DNA of 64,000 nucleotides, taken from contig NZ_CP130630.1 in assembly GCF_030551255.1 (NCBI RefSeq), positions 10,725,001-10,789,000 of the forward strand. The letters run 5' to 3'. Under the pieces are notes generated by a model that had not been told where the DNA came from, ran no database searches, and worked only from the letters and a program-made list of their open reading frames with translations. Positions 51,920 to 60,709 of this stretch are shown here, piece by piece. The position numbers and the translations under genes are program-made. This stretch comes from Streptomyces sp. NL15-2K. GTDB taxonomy: Bacteria > Actinomycetota > Actinomycetes > Streptomycetales > Streptomycetaceae. Position 1 is the first letter of the stretch, and the number at the start of each line of letters is the position of its first letter.

Positions 51920-51950
51920 GGGCCCCGCCGGAACTGCTCCGGCGGGGCCC
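51920..51950 (+). terminator. Intrinsic-type terminator hairpin after the exporter operon
   Basis: GGGCCCCGCCGGA (51920-51932), loop ACTGC, TCCGGCGGGGCCC (51938-51950): 13 perfect base pairs, very GC-rich. No T run follows, as is usual in Streptomyces. It lies 41 bases after the ATPase stop and separates the exporter operon from the hopanoid operon. Confidence 0.85.
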
Positions 51951-52044
51951 CGCGTCTGCAAAGGAAACGTCAACTTCGGTCCGGCTTAGGAATCTTGGGG
52001 CCAATCGGTGTGTTCTTGTGATGCGCAGGACACCCCGGCGATCC

Positions 52045-52062
52045 ACAACGCGTTGTACAACG
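52045..52062. promoter_or_regulatory. Alternating ACAACG/CGTTGT operator-like array upstream of the hopanoid operon
   Basis: ACAACG-CGTTGT-ACAACG forms two overlapping perfect 12-base palindromes (52045-52056 and 52051-52062). It lies in the 325-base gap 51880-52204, about 140 bases upstream of the leader ORF, that is, in the likely promoter region of the hopanoid operon. A GATAAT box at about 52097-52102 may be a -10 element, but I see no convincing -35. A developmental or stress regulator may bind here. Confidence 0.4.
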
Positions 52063-52204
52063 TAAGCTGTACCGGTCCCGAATCGCGGCAAGTAGGGCGA
52101 TAATGCGCGACACCCTCTGCCGGGGCGGCCGTGCGGACGGCCGGGCGGCGTGTCCGAAATAGTGTGTATTGGATCGTCGGTGTAGAACGGGAGATGTGAC
52201 GGCA

Positions 52205-52270
52205 ATGGCTACGGAAACTCCCCAGCTCCACGCAGCATGTGCCGTCCCCGCCCCGGGCAGTCAGCGGTGA
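52205..52270 (+). CDS. 21-residue leader ORF translationally coupled to hpnC
   Basis: ATG at 52205, preceded by GGGAG with 11-base spacing, codes for 21 residues (MATETPQLHAA then CAVPAPGSQR). Its TGA stop (52268-52270) overlaps the GTG start of hpnC (52267-52269) in the classic GTGA arrangement. hpnC has no good ribosome binding site of its own, so this short frame is likely the element that loads ribosomes onto hpnC. No runs of a single amino acid suggest attenuation. Whether the peptide itself has a function is unknown. Confidence 0.5.
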   Translation: MATETPQLHAACAVPAPGSQR

Positions 52271-53169
52271 CGGGAACCGGCATGACGCGCCCCGGTGTCA
52301 CGGAGCGCGGCACGCTCGACAAGGCCGCGGCGGAGAACTTCCCCGTGGCCCCCTTCTTCCTGCCCAGGGCCTGGCGCACCGACCTCATGGCCGTCTACGG
52401 CTTCGCCCGCCTGGTCGACGACATCGGCGACGGCGACCTGGCCCCCGGCGGCGCCGACACCCGCCTGCTCGGTGTCTGTCCCGAGGAGGCCGGAGACCGC
52501 CTGGTGATGCTGGACGCCTTCGAGGCCGACCTCCACCGCGTCTTCGACTCCACCCCGAGCCACCCGCTGCTGCGCCGCCTCCAGCCGACGGTCCGCCGCC
52601 GCTCGCTGACCCCCGAGCCCTTTCTCGGCCTGATCGCGGCCAACCGCCAGGACCAGCTCGTCACCCGGTACGAGACCTACGACGACCTGCTCGCCTACTG
52701 CGAGCTGTCCGCCAACCCGGTCGGCCGCCTGGTCCTCGCCGTCACCGGCACCTCGACGCCCGAGCGGATCCGCCGCTCCGACGCGATCTGCACGGCCCTG
52801 CAGATCGTCGAGCACCTCCAGGACGTCGCCGAGGACCTCGGCCGCGACCGTATCTATCTGCCCGCCGAGGACATGAAGCGCTTTCACGTCCAGGAGGCGG
52901 ATCTCGCCACGAAATCCGCTGGCGCATCGGTGCGCGCACTGGTTGCGTACGAAGCACAACGCGCCCGCGATCTCCTGAATGAAGGCGCCCCCCTCGTGGG
53001 TAGCGTCCACGGCAGGCTCAGACTGCTGCTCGCAGGGTTCGTGGCGGGGGGAAGGGCGGCGATCCACGCGATCGCCGCCGCCGAATACGACGTACTTCCC
53101 GGCCCGCCCAAGCCCGGCAAGCTCCAGTTGCTGCGCGAGGCGGGCGTGACTCTGCGAGGAGAGGGGTGA
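52267..53169 (+). CDS. hpnC: Squalene synthase HpnC (hydroxysqualene synthase)
   Basis: 300-residue squalene/phytoene synthase-fold enzyme. It converts presqualene diphosphate to hydroxysqualene in the HpnCDE route. The two Asp-rich motifs are ARLVDDIGDGD (about 42-52) and EHLQDVAEDLGRDRIYLP (about 180-197), the latter with DVAED. FFLPRAWRTDLMAVYGFAR is the HpnC signature near the N-terminus. The GTG at 52267 is coupled to the leader ORF stop; an ATG five codons later is the alternative. It overlaps hpnD by four bases (GTGA). First enzyme gene of the hopanoid operon. Confidence 0.92.
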   Translation: MTGTGMTRPGVTERGTLDKAAAENFPVAPFFLPRAWRTDLMAVYGFARLVDDIGDGDLAPGGADTRLLGVCPEEAGDRLVMLDAFEADLHRVFDSTPSHPLLRRLQPTVRRRSLTPEPFLGLIAANRQDQLVTRYETYDDLLAYCELSANPVGRLVLAVTGTSTPERIRRSDAICTALQIVEHLQDVAEDLGRDRIYLPAEDMKRFHVQEADLATKSAGASVRALVAYEAQRARDLLNEGAPLVGSVHGRLRLLLAGFVAGGRAAIHAIAAAEYDVLPGPPKPGKLQLLREAGVTLRGEG

Positions 53170-54116
53170 TCCGGACCGTGGAGTCGGAACCACACGTGTC
53201 CGCACCGGTACTCGCCGCCTACAGCTACTGCGAGGCCGTCACCGGACAGCAGGCCCGGAACTTCGCGTACGGCATCAGGCTGCTGCCGACGCCCAAGCGC
53301 CGGGCGATGTCGGCGCTGTACGCGTTCTCCCGGCGCGTCGACGACATCGGTGACGGCGCGCTGGACGCCGGCGTGAAGGCCGCGAGACTCGAGGACACCC
53401 GGGCGATGCTGGCCAGGGTGCGCGACGGTTCGGTCGACGAGGACGACACCGACCCCGTGGCCGTCGCCCTGACCCACGCCGCCCGGGCCTTCCCGATCCC
53501 GCTCGGCGGCTTGGACGAGCTCATCGACGGCGTCCTGATGGACGTACGCGGCGAGACCTACGAGACCTGGGACGACCTGAAGGTGTACTGCCGCTGCGTG
53601 GCGGGCGCCATCGGGCGGCTCTCGCTCGGCGTGTTCGGTACGGAACCGGGGGCGCGCGGTGCCGAGCGCGCGCCGGAGTATGGCGACACGCTCGGGCTCG
53701 CGCTTCAGCTCACCAACATCCTGCGGGACGTCCGCGAGGACGCCGAGGGCGGGCGCACCTATCTGCCCGCCGACGACCTCGCGAAGTTCGGCTGCTCGGC
53801 CGGGTTCAGCGGGCCGAAACCGCCGGAGGGCGCCGACTTCGCGGGCCTCGTGCACTTCGAAGTGCGTCGGGCCCGCGCCCTTTTCGCCGAGGGCTACCGG
53901 CTGCTCCCCATGCTGGACCGGCGCAGCGGCGCCTGTGTCGCCGCCATGGCCGGCATCTACCGCCGCCTGCTGGACCGCATCGAGCGCGACCCGGAGGCCG
54001 TGCTGCGCGGCCGGGTCTCGCTGCCCGGGCGGGAGAAGGCGTACGTCGCCGTGCGTGGCCTGTCAGGCCTGGACACCCGGCATGTGACCCGGCGGACCGT
54101 CAGGAGGCGCGCCTGA
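53166..54116 (+). CDS. hpnD: Presqualene diphosphate synthase HpnD
   Basis: 316-residue trans-isoprenyl synthase. It joins two farnesyl diphosphates head-to-head to presqualene diphosphate. The motifs are RVDDIGDGAL (about 58-67) and NILRDVREDAEGGRTYLPADDL (about 180-201, DxxxD with EDxxxGRxYLP). KRRAMSALYAFSRRVDDI is typical of HpnD. GTG at 53166 overlaps hpnC by four bases; the TGA stop overlaps the ATG of the next small ORF (TGATG). Paralogue of hpnC, but the two carry out successive steps. Confidence 0.93.
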   Translation: MIRTVESEPHVSAPVLAAYSYCEAVTGQQARNFAYGIRLLPTPKRRAMSALYAFSRRVDDIGDGALDAGVKAARLEDTRAMLARVRDGSVDEDDTDPVAVALTHAARAFPIPLGGLDELIDGVLMDVRGETYETWDDLKVYCRCVAGAIGRLSLGVFGTEPGARGAERAPEYGDTLGLALQLTNILRDVREDAEGGRTYLPADDLAKFGCSAGFSGPKPPEGADFAGLVHFEVRRARALFAEGYRLLPMLDRRSGACVAAMAGIYRRLLDRIERDPEAVLRGRVSLPGREKAYVAVRGLSGLDTRHVTRRTVRRRA

Positions 54117-54361
54117 TGGACAACCTGGACCAAGGTGATGTCGGAGCCTGTGTCACCTCCCCGGTCGGGCGCGCGACGCCTGGCACGCACGCTCGCCCGC
54201 ACCAGACGCCGCGCGCTGATCCGACCGGAGAGGTGACACAGGCCCTCAGCGGCGCGAAGTGGCGGGCAACCCTCCGGTGGCGGGCGGCGTCCCTGACTGA
54301 GACGGTCGGACGTGCACCGTTCAAGAAGCACGGCCGCCGCGCAGGGGAGGCTGCACGATGA
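54116..54361 (+). CDS. Small protein between hpnD and hpnE (DUF6380-like, with hairpin insertion)
   Basis: 81-residue ORF coupled on both sides: its ATG overlaps the hpnD stop (TGATG) and its TGA overlaps the hpnE ATG (ATGA). This tight packing and the conserved-looking C-terminus (WRATLRWRAASLTETVGR, then APFKKHGRRAGEAAR) support a real gene. From memory, related streptomycetes have a shorter DUF6380-family protein here that ends the same way. Residues about 11-45 derive from a 98-base inverted-repeat element (54146-54243), so this copy seems to carry an in-frame insertion. Function unknown; highly basic, with no membrane segment. Confidence 0.6.
   Translation: MDNLDQGDVGACVTSPVGRATPGTHARPHQTPRADPTGEVTQALSGAKWRATLRWRAASLTETVGRAPFKKHGRRAGEAAR
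54146..54243. repeat. 98-bp inverted-repeat (MITE/REP-like) element inside the small ORF
   Basis: Left arm GCCTGTGTCACCTC then CCCGGTCGG (54146-54168) pairs with right arm CCGACCGGA then GAGGTGACACAGGC (54221-54243): 23 bases each with one mismatch. Inside, GCGCGCG (54169-54175) pairs with CGCGCGC (54210-54216). The element adds roughly 33-35 codons to the small ORF without a stop. No target duplication is obvious by eye. Confidence 0.75.
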
Positions 54362-55794
54362 CCCACGGCACACGGTCCGACGGGCCACTCGCGAACGGCC
54401 CGGACGGCCCGGTCGCATCCGGGAGGCACGCCGTCGTGGTGGGCGGAGGGCTTGCCGGCATCACCGCCGCGCTCGCGCTCGCCGACGGCGGAATGCGCGT
54501 CACCCTGCTCGAAGGCCGGCCACGCCTGGGCGGGCTCGCCTTCTCCTTCCAGCGCGACGGACTGACCGTCGACAACGGCCAGCACGTGTATCTGCGCTGC
54601 TGCACCGCCTACCGCTGGTTCCTCGAGCGCATCGAGGGAGCGGCGCTGGCTCCGCTGCAGGATCGTCTCGACGTGCCCGTGGTCGACGTCGCCCGGCCCG
54701 AGGGCCGGCGGCTCGGCAGGCTGCGGCGCGACGCGCTGCCCGTGCCCCTGCATCTGGGGCGCAGCCTCGCGACGTATCCGCATCTCTCGCTCGCCGAACG
54801 GGCCAACGTGGGGCGTGCCGCGCTCGCGCTCAAGGGGCTCGACCTCGCCGATCCGACCCTGGACACGCAGGACTTCGGCAGCTGGCTGACCGCGCACGGT
54901 CAGTCGGCGCGTGCCGTCGAGGCCCTGTGGGACCTGGTCGGGGTCGCCACCCTCAACGCGGTCGCGGGCGACGCCTCGCTGGGGCTCGCCGCGATGGTGT
55001 TCAAGACCGGTCTGCTGTCCGAGCCGGGCGCGGCCGACATCGGATGGGCGCACGTCCCGCTGGGCGAACTGCATGACCGGCTGGCCCGCAAGGCGCTCGA
55101 CTCCGCGGGCGTGCGTACCGAGGTCCGTACACGCGTCACCTCCATCTCTACTGACGAAAACGGGCGTTGGAGCGTTCAGGTTCCCGGCGAGAGGCTCGAG
55201 GCGGACGCGGTGGTCCTCGCCGTGGCGCAGCGCGAGGCCCACGATCTGCTGCCCGCTGGGGCGCTCGACGCTCCCGGACAGCTGCTGGAGATCGGTACCG
55301 CGCCGATCCTCAATGTCCATGTCGTCTACGACCGGAAGGTGCTCGGCCGGCCCTTCTTCGCGGCCCTCGGCACCCCCGTGCAGTGGGTGTTCGACCGCAC
55401 CGAGGCCTCCGGGCTGACGGACGGCCAGTATCTGGCGCTGTCCCAGTCGGCCGCGCGCGACGAGATCGACGAGCCCGTCGCCGTACTGCGCGAGCGCTAC
55501 CTGCCGGAGCTGGAACGGCTGCTGCCCCGCACGCGGGGGGCCGAAGTGAAGGACTTCTTCGTGACCAGGGAACGGACGGCCACGTTTGCTCCCACCCCCG
55601 GCGTCGGACGGCTGCGGCCCGGCGCCCGCACCAAGGCCCCCGGCCTCTACCTGGCCGGAGCGTGGACCGCCACAGGGTGGCCCGCGACCATGGAGAGTGC
55701 GGTTCGCAGTGGTGTGAGCGCGGCGTCCGCCGCGCTCGGCGCCCTGGGCCGGCCCCGCCCCCGCCACCTCTTCGAGATCGAGGAGGCAGCCTGA
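54358..55794 (+). CDS. hpnE: Hydroxysqualene dehydroxylase HpnE
   Basis: 478-residue FAD-dependent amine-oxidase/phytoene-desaturase-type enzyme that reduces hydroxysqualene to squalene. The N-terminal FAD motif is VVVGGGLAGITAALALADGG (about 22-41), followed by RPRLGGLAFSF and NGQHVYLRCC. The C-terminal FAD site is GLYLAGAWTATGWPATMESAVRSG (about 430-453). HpnE-type rather than carotenoid desaturase, judged by its position after hpnC and hpnD. ATG at 54358 overlaps the small ORF stop. Its own stop overlaps the ATG at 55794 (TGATG) in front of the polyprenyl synthase. Confidence 0.93.
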   Translation: MTHGTRSDGPLANGPDGPVASGRHAVVVGGGLAGITAALALADGGMRVTLLEGRPRLGGLAFSFQRDGLTVDNGQHVYLRCCTAYRWFLERIEGAALAPLQDRLDVPVVDVARPEGRRLGRLRRDALPVPLHLGRSLATYPHLSLAERANVGRAALALKGLDLADPTLDTQDFGSWLTAHGQSARAVEALWDLVGVATLNAVAGDASLGLAAMVFKTGLLSEPGAADIGWAHVPLGELHDRLARKALDSAGVRTEVRTRVTSISTDENGRWSVQVPGERLEADAVVLAVAQREAHDLLPAGALDAPGQLLEIGTAPILNVHVVYDRKVLGRPFFAALGTPVQWVFDRTEASGLTDGQYLALSQSAARDEIDEPVAVLRERYLPELERLLPRTRGAEVKDFFVTRERTATFAPTPGVGRLRPGARTKAPGLYLAGAWTATGWPATMESAVRSGVSAASAALGALGRPRPRHLFEIEEAA

Positions 55795-55856
55795 TGCTCG
55801 ACCAGCACGGCACGGCCGGCCCCCGCACCTCCGGTACCGCAACAAGAGGAGAGACT

Positions 55857-56924
55857 GTGCCCACTGTGCCCCCGGCCTCGACGGCTGCCGACGCGGTGGA
55901 CGTGACCGCGCTCCTGGAGCGCGGCCGGACCCTGGCCACACCGGTACTGCGAGCGGCCATCGACCGCCTGGCCCCTCCCATGGACACTGTCGCCGCCTAC
56001 CACTTCGGCTGGATCGACGCCGAGGGCAACCCCGCGGACGGTGACGGCGGCAAGGCCGTCCGTCCCGCCCTCGCGGTGCTCTCCGCCGAGGTCACCGGCG
56101 CCGCACCCGAGACCGGCATCCCCGGCGCCGTGGCCGTCGAACTGGTCCACAACTTCTCGCTCCTGCACGACGACCTGATGGACGGCGACGAACAGCGCCG
56201 CCACCGCGACACCGTCTGGAAGGTGCACGGCCCCGCCCAGGCCATCCTCGTCGGCGACGCCCTGTTCGCCCTGGCCAACGAGGTGCTCCTGGAACTCGGC
56301 ACCGTCGAGGCGGGCCGCGCCACCCGCCGCCTGACCACCGCCACCCGGGCCCTCATCGACGGCCAGGCGCAGGACATCTCCTACGAGCACCGCGACCGCG
56401 TCAGCGTCGAGGAGTGCCTGGAGATGGAGGGCAACAAGACCGGCGCCCTGCTCGCCTGCGCGAGCTCCATCGGCGCCGTGCTCGGCGGCGCCGACGACCG
56501 CACCGCCGACACCCTGGAGAAGTACGGCTACCACCTCGGCCTCGCCTTCCAGGCCGTCGACGACCTCCTCGGCATCTGGGGCGACCCGGTCTCCACCGGC
56601 AAGCAGACCTGGAGCGACCTGCGCCAGCGCAAGAAGTCCCTGCCGGTCGTGGCCGCGCTCGCGGCGGGCGGTGCCGCCTCCGAGCAGCTCGGCGAGATGC
56701 TCGCCGCCGACGCCAAGAGCAGCGACTTCGAGAACTTCTCCGAGGAGGAGTTCGCCGCCCGCGCCGCCCTGATCGAGGAGGCGGGCGGCCGCGAGTGGAC
56801 CTCCGAGGAAGCGCGCCGCCAGCACACCATCGCCATCGAAGCCCTCGACGCCGTCGACATGCCCGACCGGGTACGGGCCCAGTTCACGGCGCTCGCCGAC
56901 TTCGTCGTCGTACGAAAGAGATGA
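55857..56924 (+). CDS. Polyprenyl diphosphate synthase (farnesyl/geranylgeranyl type)
   Basis: 355-residue trans-isoprenyl diphosphate synthase. First Asp-rich motif LLHDDLMDGDEQRR (about 103-116) with DDxxD; second AFQAVDDLLGIWGDP (about 229-243), DDLLG, as in other actinobacterial IdsA-like enzymes. KAVRPALAVLSAEV is near 62-75. It probably makes the farnesyl diphosphate used by HpnD; chain length cannot be read from sequence alone. The GTG at 55857 follows AAGAGGAGAG at ideal spacing and is chosen. An ATG at 55794, overlapping the hpnE stop, would give 21 more residues. Confidence 0.9.
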   Translation: MPTVPPASTAADAVDVTALLERGRTLATPVLRAAIDRLAPPMDTVAAYHFGWIDAEGNPADGDGGKAVRPALAVLSAEVTGAAPETGIPGAVAVELVHNFSLLHDDLMDGDEQRRHRDTVWKVHGPAQAILVGDALFALANEVLLELGTVEAGRATRRLTTATRALIDGQAQDISYEHRDRVSVEECLEMEGNKTGALLACASSIGAVLGGADDRTADTLEKYGYHLGLAFQAVDDLLGIWGDPVSTGKQTWSDLRQRKKSLPVVAALAAGGAASEQLGEMLAADAKSSDFENFSEEEFAARAALIEEAGGREWTSEEARRQHTIAIEALDAVDMPDRVRAQFTALADFVVVRKR

Positions 56925-57044
56925 TCACTATCGGTCGAATAGCCCTCGCGTAGTCGCCGGCCGGTGTCGCGGGAAGACGAGCACCGGCCGACGGCGGACC
57001 CGCAGCAGACGCACACCACTTGCACACTGCACGAAGGGGAAGCC

Positions 57045-59033
57045 ATGACAGCGACGACCGACGGAAGCACCGGGGCCCTGCCGCCCCGCGCTGCCGCGGC
57101 CAGCGAATCCGACAGCACACCCGTGGCGGCCGGGGTGCACGACGCCGCCGTACGCGCCGTGAAGCGCGCCACCGACTTCCTGCTGGCGAGGCAGGATGCC
57201 CAAGGCTGGTGGAAGGGCGACCTCGAGACCAACGTCACGATGGACGCCGAGGACCTGCTGCTGCGTCAGTTCCTGGGTATCCGCGACGAGAAGACCACAC
57301 AGGCCGCCGCCCTCTTCATCCGCGGCGAGCAGCGCGAGGACGGCCCCTGGGCCACCTTCTACGGCGGGCCGGGCGAACTCTCCGCCACCATCGAGGCCTA
57401 CGTCGCGCTCCGCCTGGCCGGCGACGCCCCGGACGCGCCGCACATGGCGAAGGCATCCGCCTGGATCCGTGGGCAGGGCGGGATCGCCGCCTCCCGTGTG
57501 TTCACCCGGATCTGGCTGGCTCTGTTCGGCTGGTGGAAGTGGGAGGACCTGCCCGAACTCCCGCCGGAGCTCATCTACTTCCCGACATGGGTGCCGCTCA
57601 ACATCTACGACTTCGGGTGCTGGGCCCGGCAGACCATCGTCCCGTTGACGATCGTCTCCGCCAAACGACCGGTGCGGCCCGCGCCCTTCCCGCTCGACGA
57701 ACTGCACACTGATCCGAACCGGCCGAACCCGCCCAAGCCCCTCGCGCCCGTGGCGAGTTGGGACGGCGCCTTACAGCGTCTGGACAAGGCCCTGCACGCG
57801 CTGCGCAAGGTCGCGCCGCGCAAGCTGCGCGGAGCCGCGATGAACAGCGCCGCCCGCTGGATCATCGAGCGCCAGGAGAACGACGGCTGCTGGGGAGGCA
57901 TCCAGCCGCCGGCCGTGTACTCGGTCATCGCCCTGCATCTGCTCGGCTACGACCTCGAGCATCCCGTGATGCGTGCGGGCCTTCAGTCGCTGGACCGTTT
58001 CGCCGTGTGGCGCGAGGACGGGGCCCGGATGATCGAGGCCTGTCAGTCGCCGGTCTGGGACACCTGCCTGGCGGCCATCGCGCTCGCCGACGCGGGGGTG
58101 CCCGCCGACCATCCCCAACTGGTCAGGGCCGCCGACTGGATGCTCGGCGAGCAGATCGTGCGGCCCGGCGACTGGTCGGTCCGCAGACCCCAACTGCCGC
58201 CCGGCGGCTGGGCGTTCGAGTTCCACAACGACAACTACCCCGACATCGACGACACCGCCGAGGTCGTCCTCGCGCTGCGCCGGATCAAGCACCACGCCCC
58301 GGAGCGGGTGGAGAAGGCGATCGGGCGCGGGGTGCGCTGGAACCTCGGCATGCAGTCCAAGAACGGGGCGTGGGGCGCCTTCGACGTCGACAACACCAGC
58401 CCGTTCCCCAACCGGCTGCCGTTCTGCGACTTCGGCGAGGTCATCGACCCGCCGTCGGCGGACGTCACCGCGCACGTCGTCGAGATGCTCGCGGTGGAGG
58501 GCCTCTCGCACGACCCGCGCACCAGGCGCGGCATCGAGTGGCTGCTCGCCGAACAGGAGCCGGACGGCTCGTGGTTCGGACGCTGGGGCGTCAACTACGT
58601 CTACGGCACCGGATCCGTCGTACCCGCCCTGACCGCCGCCGGGATCCCCGGCTCGCACCCCGCGATCCGGCGGGCCGTGGCCTGGCTGGAGTCGGTGCAG
58701 AACGACGACGGCGGCTGGGGCGAGGATCTGCGCTCCTACAAGTACGTCAAGGAATGGAGCGGCCGGGGCGCCTCGACCGCCTCGCAGACGGCCTGGGCGC
58801 TGATGGCCCTGCTGGCCGCGGGGGAGAAGGACTCCCCGGCCGTCGAGCGCGGCATCGAGTGGCTCGCGAGCACCCAGCGGGAGGACGGCTCCTGGGACGA
58901 GCCGTACTTCACCGGCACCGGCTTCCCGTGGGACTTCTCCATCAACTACCACCTCTACCGGCAGGTCTTCCCGCTCACCGCCCTCGGCCGGTACGTCCAC
59001 GGAGAGCCGTTCTCCGGGGCCAAGGGGGGCTGA
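57045..59033 (+). CDS. shc: Squalene-hopene cyclase
   Basis: 662-residue monotopic membrane cyclase turning squalene into hopene and hopanol. The catalytic DxDDTA motif is present in YPDIDDTAEVVLAL. QW repeats are frequent (QDAQGWWKGDLE, QEPDGSWFGRWG, QNDDGGWGED and QREDGSWDEPYF). WAFEFHNDNYPD and LPFCDFGEVIDPPS are family-specific. The N-terminal 40 residues are Ala/Ser-rich and probably flexible. The ATG at 57045 follows GAAGGGGAAG. 120 bases separate it from the synthase gene, so an internal promoter is possible. Its stop overlaps the hpnG start (TGATGA). The central enzyme of hopanoid synthesis in the operon. Confidence 0.96.
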   Translation: MTATTDGSTGALPPRAAAASESDSTPVAAGVHDAAVRAVKRATDFLLARQDAQGWWKGDLETNVTMDAEDLLLRQFLGIRDEKTTQAAALFIRGEQREDGPWATFYGGPGELSATIEAYVALRLAGDAPDAPHMAKASAWIRGQGGIAASRVFTRIWLALFGWWKWEDLPELPPELIYFPTWVPLNIYDFGCWARQTIVPLTIVSAKRPVRPAPFPLDELHTDPNRPNPPKPLAPVASWDGALQRLDKALHALRKVAPRKLRGAAMNSAARWIIERQENDGCWGGIQPPAVYSVIALHLLGYDLEHPVMRAGLQSLDRFAVWREDGARMIEACQSPVWDTCLAAIALADAGVPADHPQLVRAADWMLGEQIVRPGDWSVRRPQLPPGGWAFEFHNDNYPDIDDTAEVVLALRRIKHHAPERVEKAIGRGVRWNLGMQSKNGAWGAFDVDNTSPFPNRLPFCDFGEVIDPPSADVTAHVVEMLAVEGLSHDPRTRRGIEWLLAEQEPDGSWFGRWGVNYVYGTGSVVPALTAAGIPGSHPAIRRAVAWLESVQNDDGGWGEDLRSYKYVKEWSGRGASTASQTAWALMALLAAGEKDSPAVERGIEWLASTQREDGSWDEPYFTGTGFPWDFSINYHLYRQVFPLTALGRYVHGEPFSGAKGG

Positions 59034-59677
59034 TGAGCACCCAGTCCGCCCCGGCCCCGCTGCTGATCGCCTGCGCGCTCGGCATCGAGCGCTTCGCGCT
59101 GCGCAGCGGCGGTGACCGCGGCGGTGCGGGCGGGCCGGTCACCGTGCTCCGTACGGGCATGGGACCGCAGGCGGCCGAGCGGGCCGTCACCCGGGCCCTG
59201 GCCGACCCGGCGTACGGCGAGGCCGCCGTGCTGGCCACGGGCTTCTGCGCGGGGCTCGCCCCGGGCATGCACCCCGGCGACCTGGTCGTCGCCGAGGATA
59301 CCCGGGACCCGCGCGGCACCGTGCCGTGCGTCGGGACCGAGCTGCTCGTCAAGGAGCTGGTGCGGGCCGTGCCCGGGCGCACCGTCCACACCGGACCGCT
59401 CACCGGTTCCGATCACGTCGTACGCGGTCACGAACGGTCCGATCTGCTCGCGACCGGCGCGATCGCGGTCGACATGGAGTCCGCGGCCACGCTCCTGAGC
59501 GCCGTCCGCGCGGGCGAGCGCCCCGTTGCGGCCGTCCGGGTGGTCGTGGACGCTCCAGAACATGAACTCGTCCGGATCGGCACGGTGCGGGGTGGAATAT
59601 CAGCCTTCCGCGTACTTCGCTCGGTCCTTCCTGCTTTCTACGAATGGCACCGTTCCTTGCTGCTCCCCAGGAGGTGA
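59033..59677 (+). CDS. hpnG: HpnG-like phosphorylase/nucleosidase (hopanoid side chain)
   Basis: 214-residue protein of the purine phosphorylase/nucleosidase fold. It should remove adenine from adenosylhopane to give ribosylhopane (phosphorolysis or hydrolysis). Motifs are LIACALGIERFALR at the start, VLATGFCAGLAPGMHPGDLVVAEDT (about 65-89) and the catalytic AIAVDMESAATLLSA (about 142-156), where the MES Glu is diagnostic. Start ATG overlaps shc stop. The C-terminus (YEWHRSLLLP) reaches to five bases before the hpnH start. Operon order shc-hpnG-hpnH fits the side-chain pathway. Confidence 0.88.
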   Translation: MSTQSAPAPLLIACALGIERFALRSGGDRGGAGGPVTVLRTGMGPQAAERAVTRALADPAYGEAAVLATGFCAGLAPGMHPGDLVVAEDTRDPRGTVPCVGTELLVKELVRAVPGRTVHTGPLTGSDHVVRGHERSDLLATGAIAVDMESAATLLSAVRAGERPVAAVRVVVDAPEHELVRIGTVRGGISAFRVLRSVLPAFYEWHRSLLLPRR

Positions 59678-59682
59678 GCCAG

Positions 59683-60705
59683 ATGGCCATGCCGCTGCGT
59701 CAGTCCATCAAGGTCGCTACATACTTGGCCGAACAGAAGCTCCGCAAGCGGGAGAAGTTTCCGCTCATCGTCGAGCTGGAACCGCTCTTCGCGTGCAACC
59801 TCAAGTGCGAGGGCTGCGGCAAGATCCAGCACCCGGCCGGAGTGCTCAAGCAGCGCATGCCGGTGGCCCAGGCCGTCGGGGCGGTGTTGGAGTCCGGCGC
59901 GCCGATGGTGTCCATCGCGGGTGGTGAGCCCCTGATGCATCCTCAGATCGACGAGATCGTGCGGCAGTTGGTGGCGAAGAGGAAGTACGTCTTCCTGTGC
60001 ACCAATGCCATGCTGCTGCGCAAGAAGATGGACAAGTTCAAGCCCTCTCCCTACTTCGCCTTCGCCGTGCACATCGACGGGCTGCGCGAGCGGCACGACG
60101 AGTCGGTGGCGAAGGAGGGCGTGTTCGACGAGGCCGTGGAGGCGATCAAGGAGGCCAAGCGGCGCGGCTTCCGGGTCACCACCAACTCGACCTTCTTCAA
60201 CACCGACACCCCGCAGACCATCATCGAGGTGCTCAACTTCCTCAACGACGACCTCAAGGTCGACGAGATGATGATCTCGCCCGCCTACGCCTACGAGAAG
60301 GCGCCCGACCAGGAGCACTTCCTGGGCGTGGAGCAGACCCGCGAGCTGTTCAAGAAGGCCTTCTCCGGCGGCAACCGGCGCCGTTGGCGGCTCAACCACT
60401 CGCCGCTCTTCCTGGACTTCCTGGAGGGCAAGGTCGACTTCCCGTGCACGGCCTGGGCGATCCCGAACTACTCGCTGTTCGGCTGGCAACGCCCCTGCTA
60501 CCTGATGAGCGACGGATACGTGCCGACGTACCGCGAACTCATCGAGGAGACCGACTGGGACAAGTACGGCCGCGGCAAGGACCCCCGCTGCGCCAACTGC
60601 ATGGCGCACTGCGGCTACGAGCCCACCGCCGTCCTCGCCACCATGGGGTCCCTGAAGGAGTCCCTGCGCGCCATGCGCGAGACGGTCTCCGGAAACCGGG
60701 AGTGA
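59683..60705 (+). CDS. hpnH: Radical SAM adenosylhopane synthase HpnH
   Basis: 340-residue radical SAM enzyme adding 5'-deoxyadenosyl to diploptene, the first step of C35 hopanoid side-chain synthesis. The [4Fe-4S]/SAM site is [12 protein letters not shown] (CxxxCxxC, about 37-48), followed by [11 protein letters not shown] (the GGEP motif, about 80-90). The C-terminal Cys cluster [14 protein letters not shown] is typical of HpnH. ATG at 59683 lies behind AGGAGGTGAGCCAG. The N-terminus ([17 protein letters not shown]) is characteristic. Five bases separate it from hpnG and four from ispG. Confidence 0.94.
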   Translation: MAMPLRQSIKVATYLAEQKLRKREKFPLIVELEPLFACNLKCEGCGKIQHPAGVLKQRMPVAQAVGAVLESGAPMVSIAGGEPLMHPQIDEIVRQLVAKRKYVFLCTNAMLLRKKMDKFKPSPYFAFAVHIDGLRERHDESVAKEGVFDEAVEAIKEAKRRGFRVTTNSTFFNTDTPQTIIEVLNFLNDDLKVDEMMISPAYAYEKAPDQEHFLGVEQTRELFKKAFSGGNRRRWRLNHSPLFLDFLEGKVDFPCTAWAIPNYSLFGWQRPCYLMSDGYVPTYRELIEETDWDKYGRGKDPRCANCMAHCGYEPTAVLATMGSLKESLRAMRETVSGNRE

Positions 60706-60709
60706 CGCC

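Noticed and set aside
54100..55941. 613-codon minus-strand frame opposite hpnE
   Set aside because: Shadow frame; hpnE on the plus strand has both FAD motifs and operon context.
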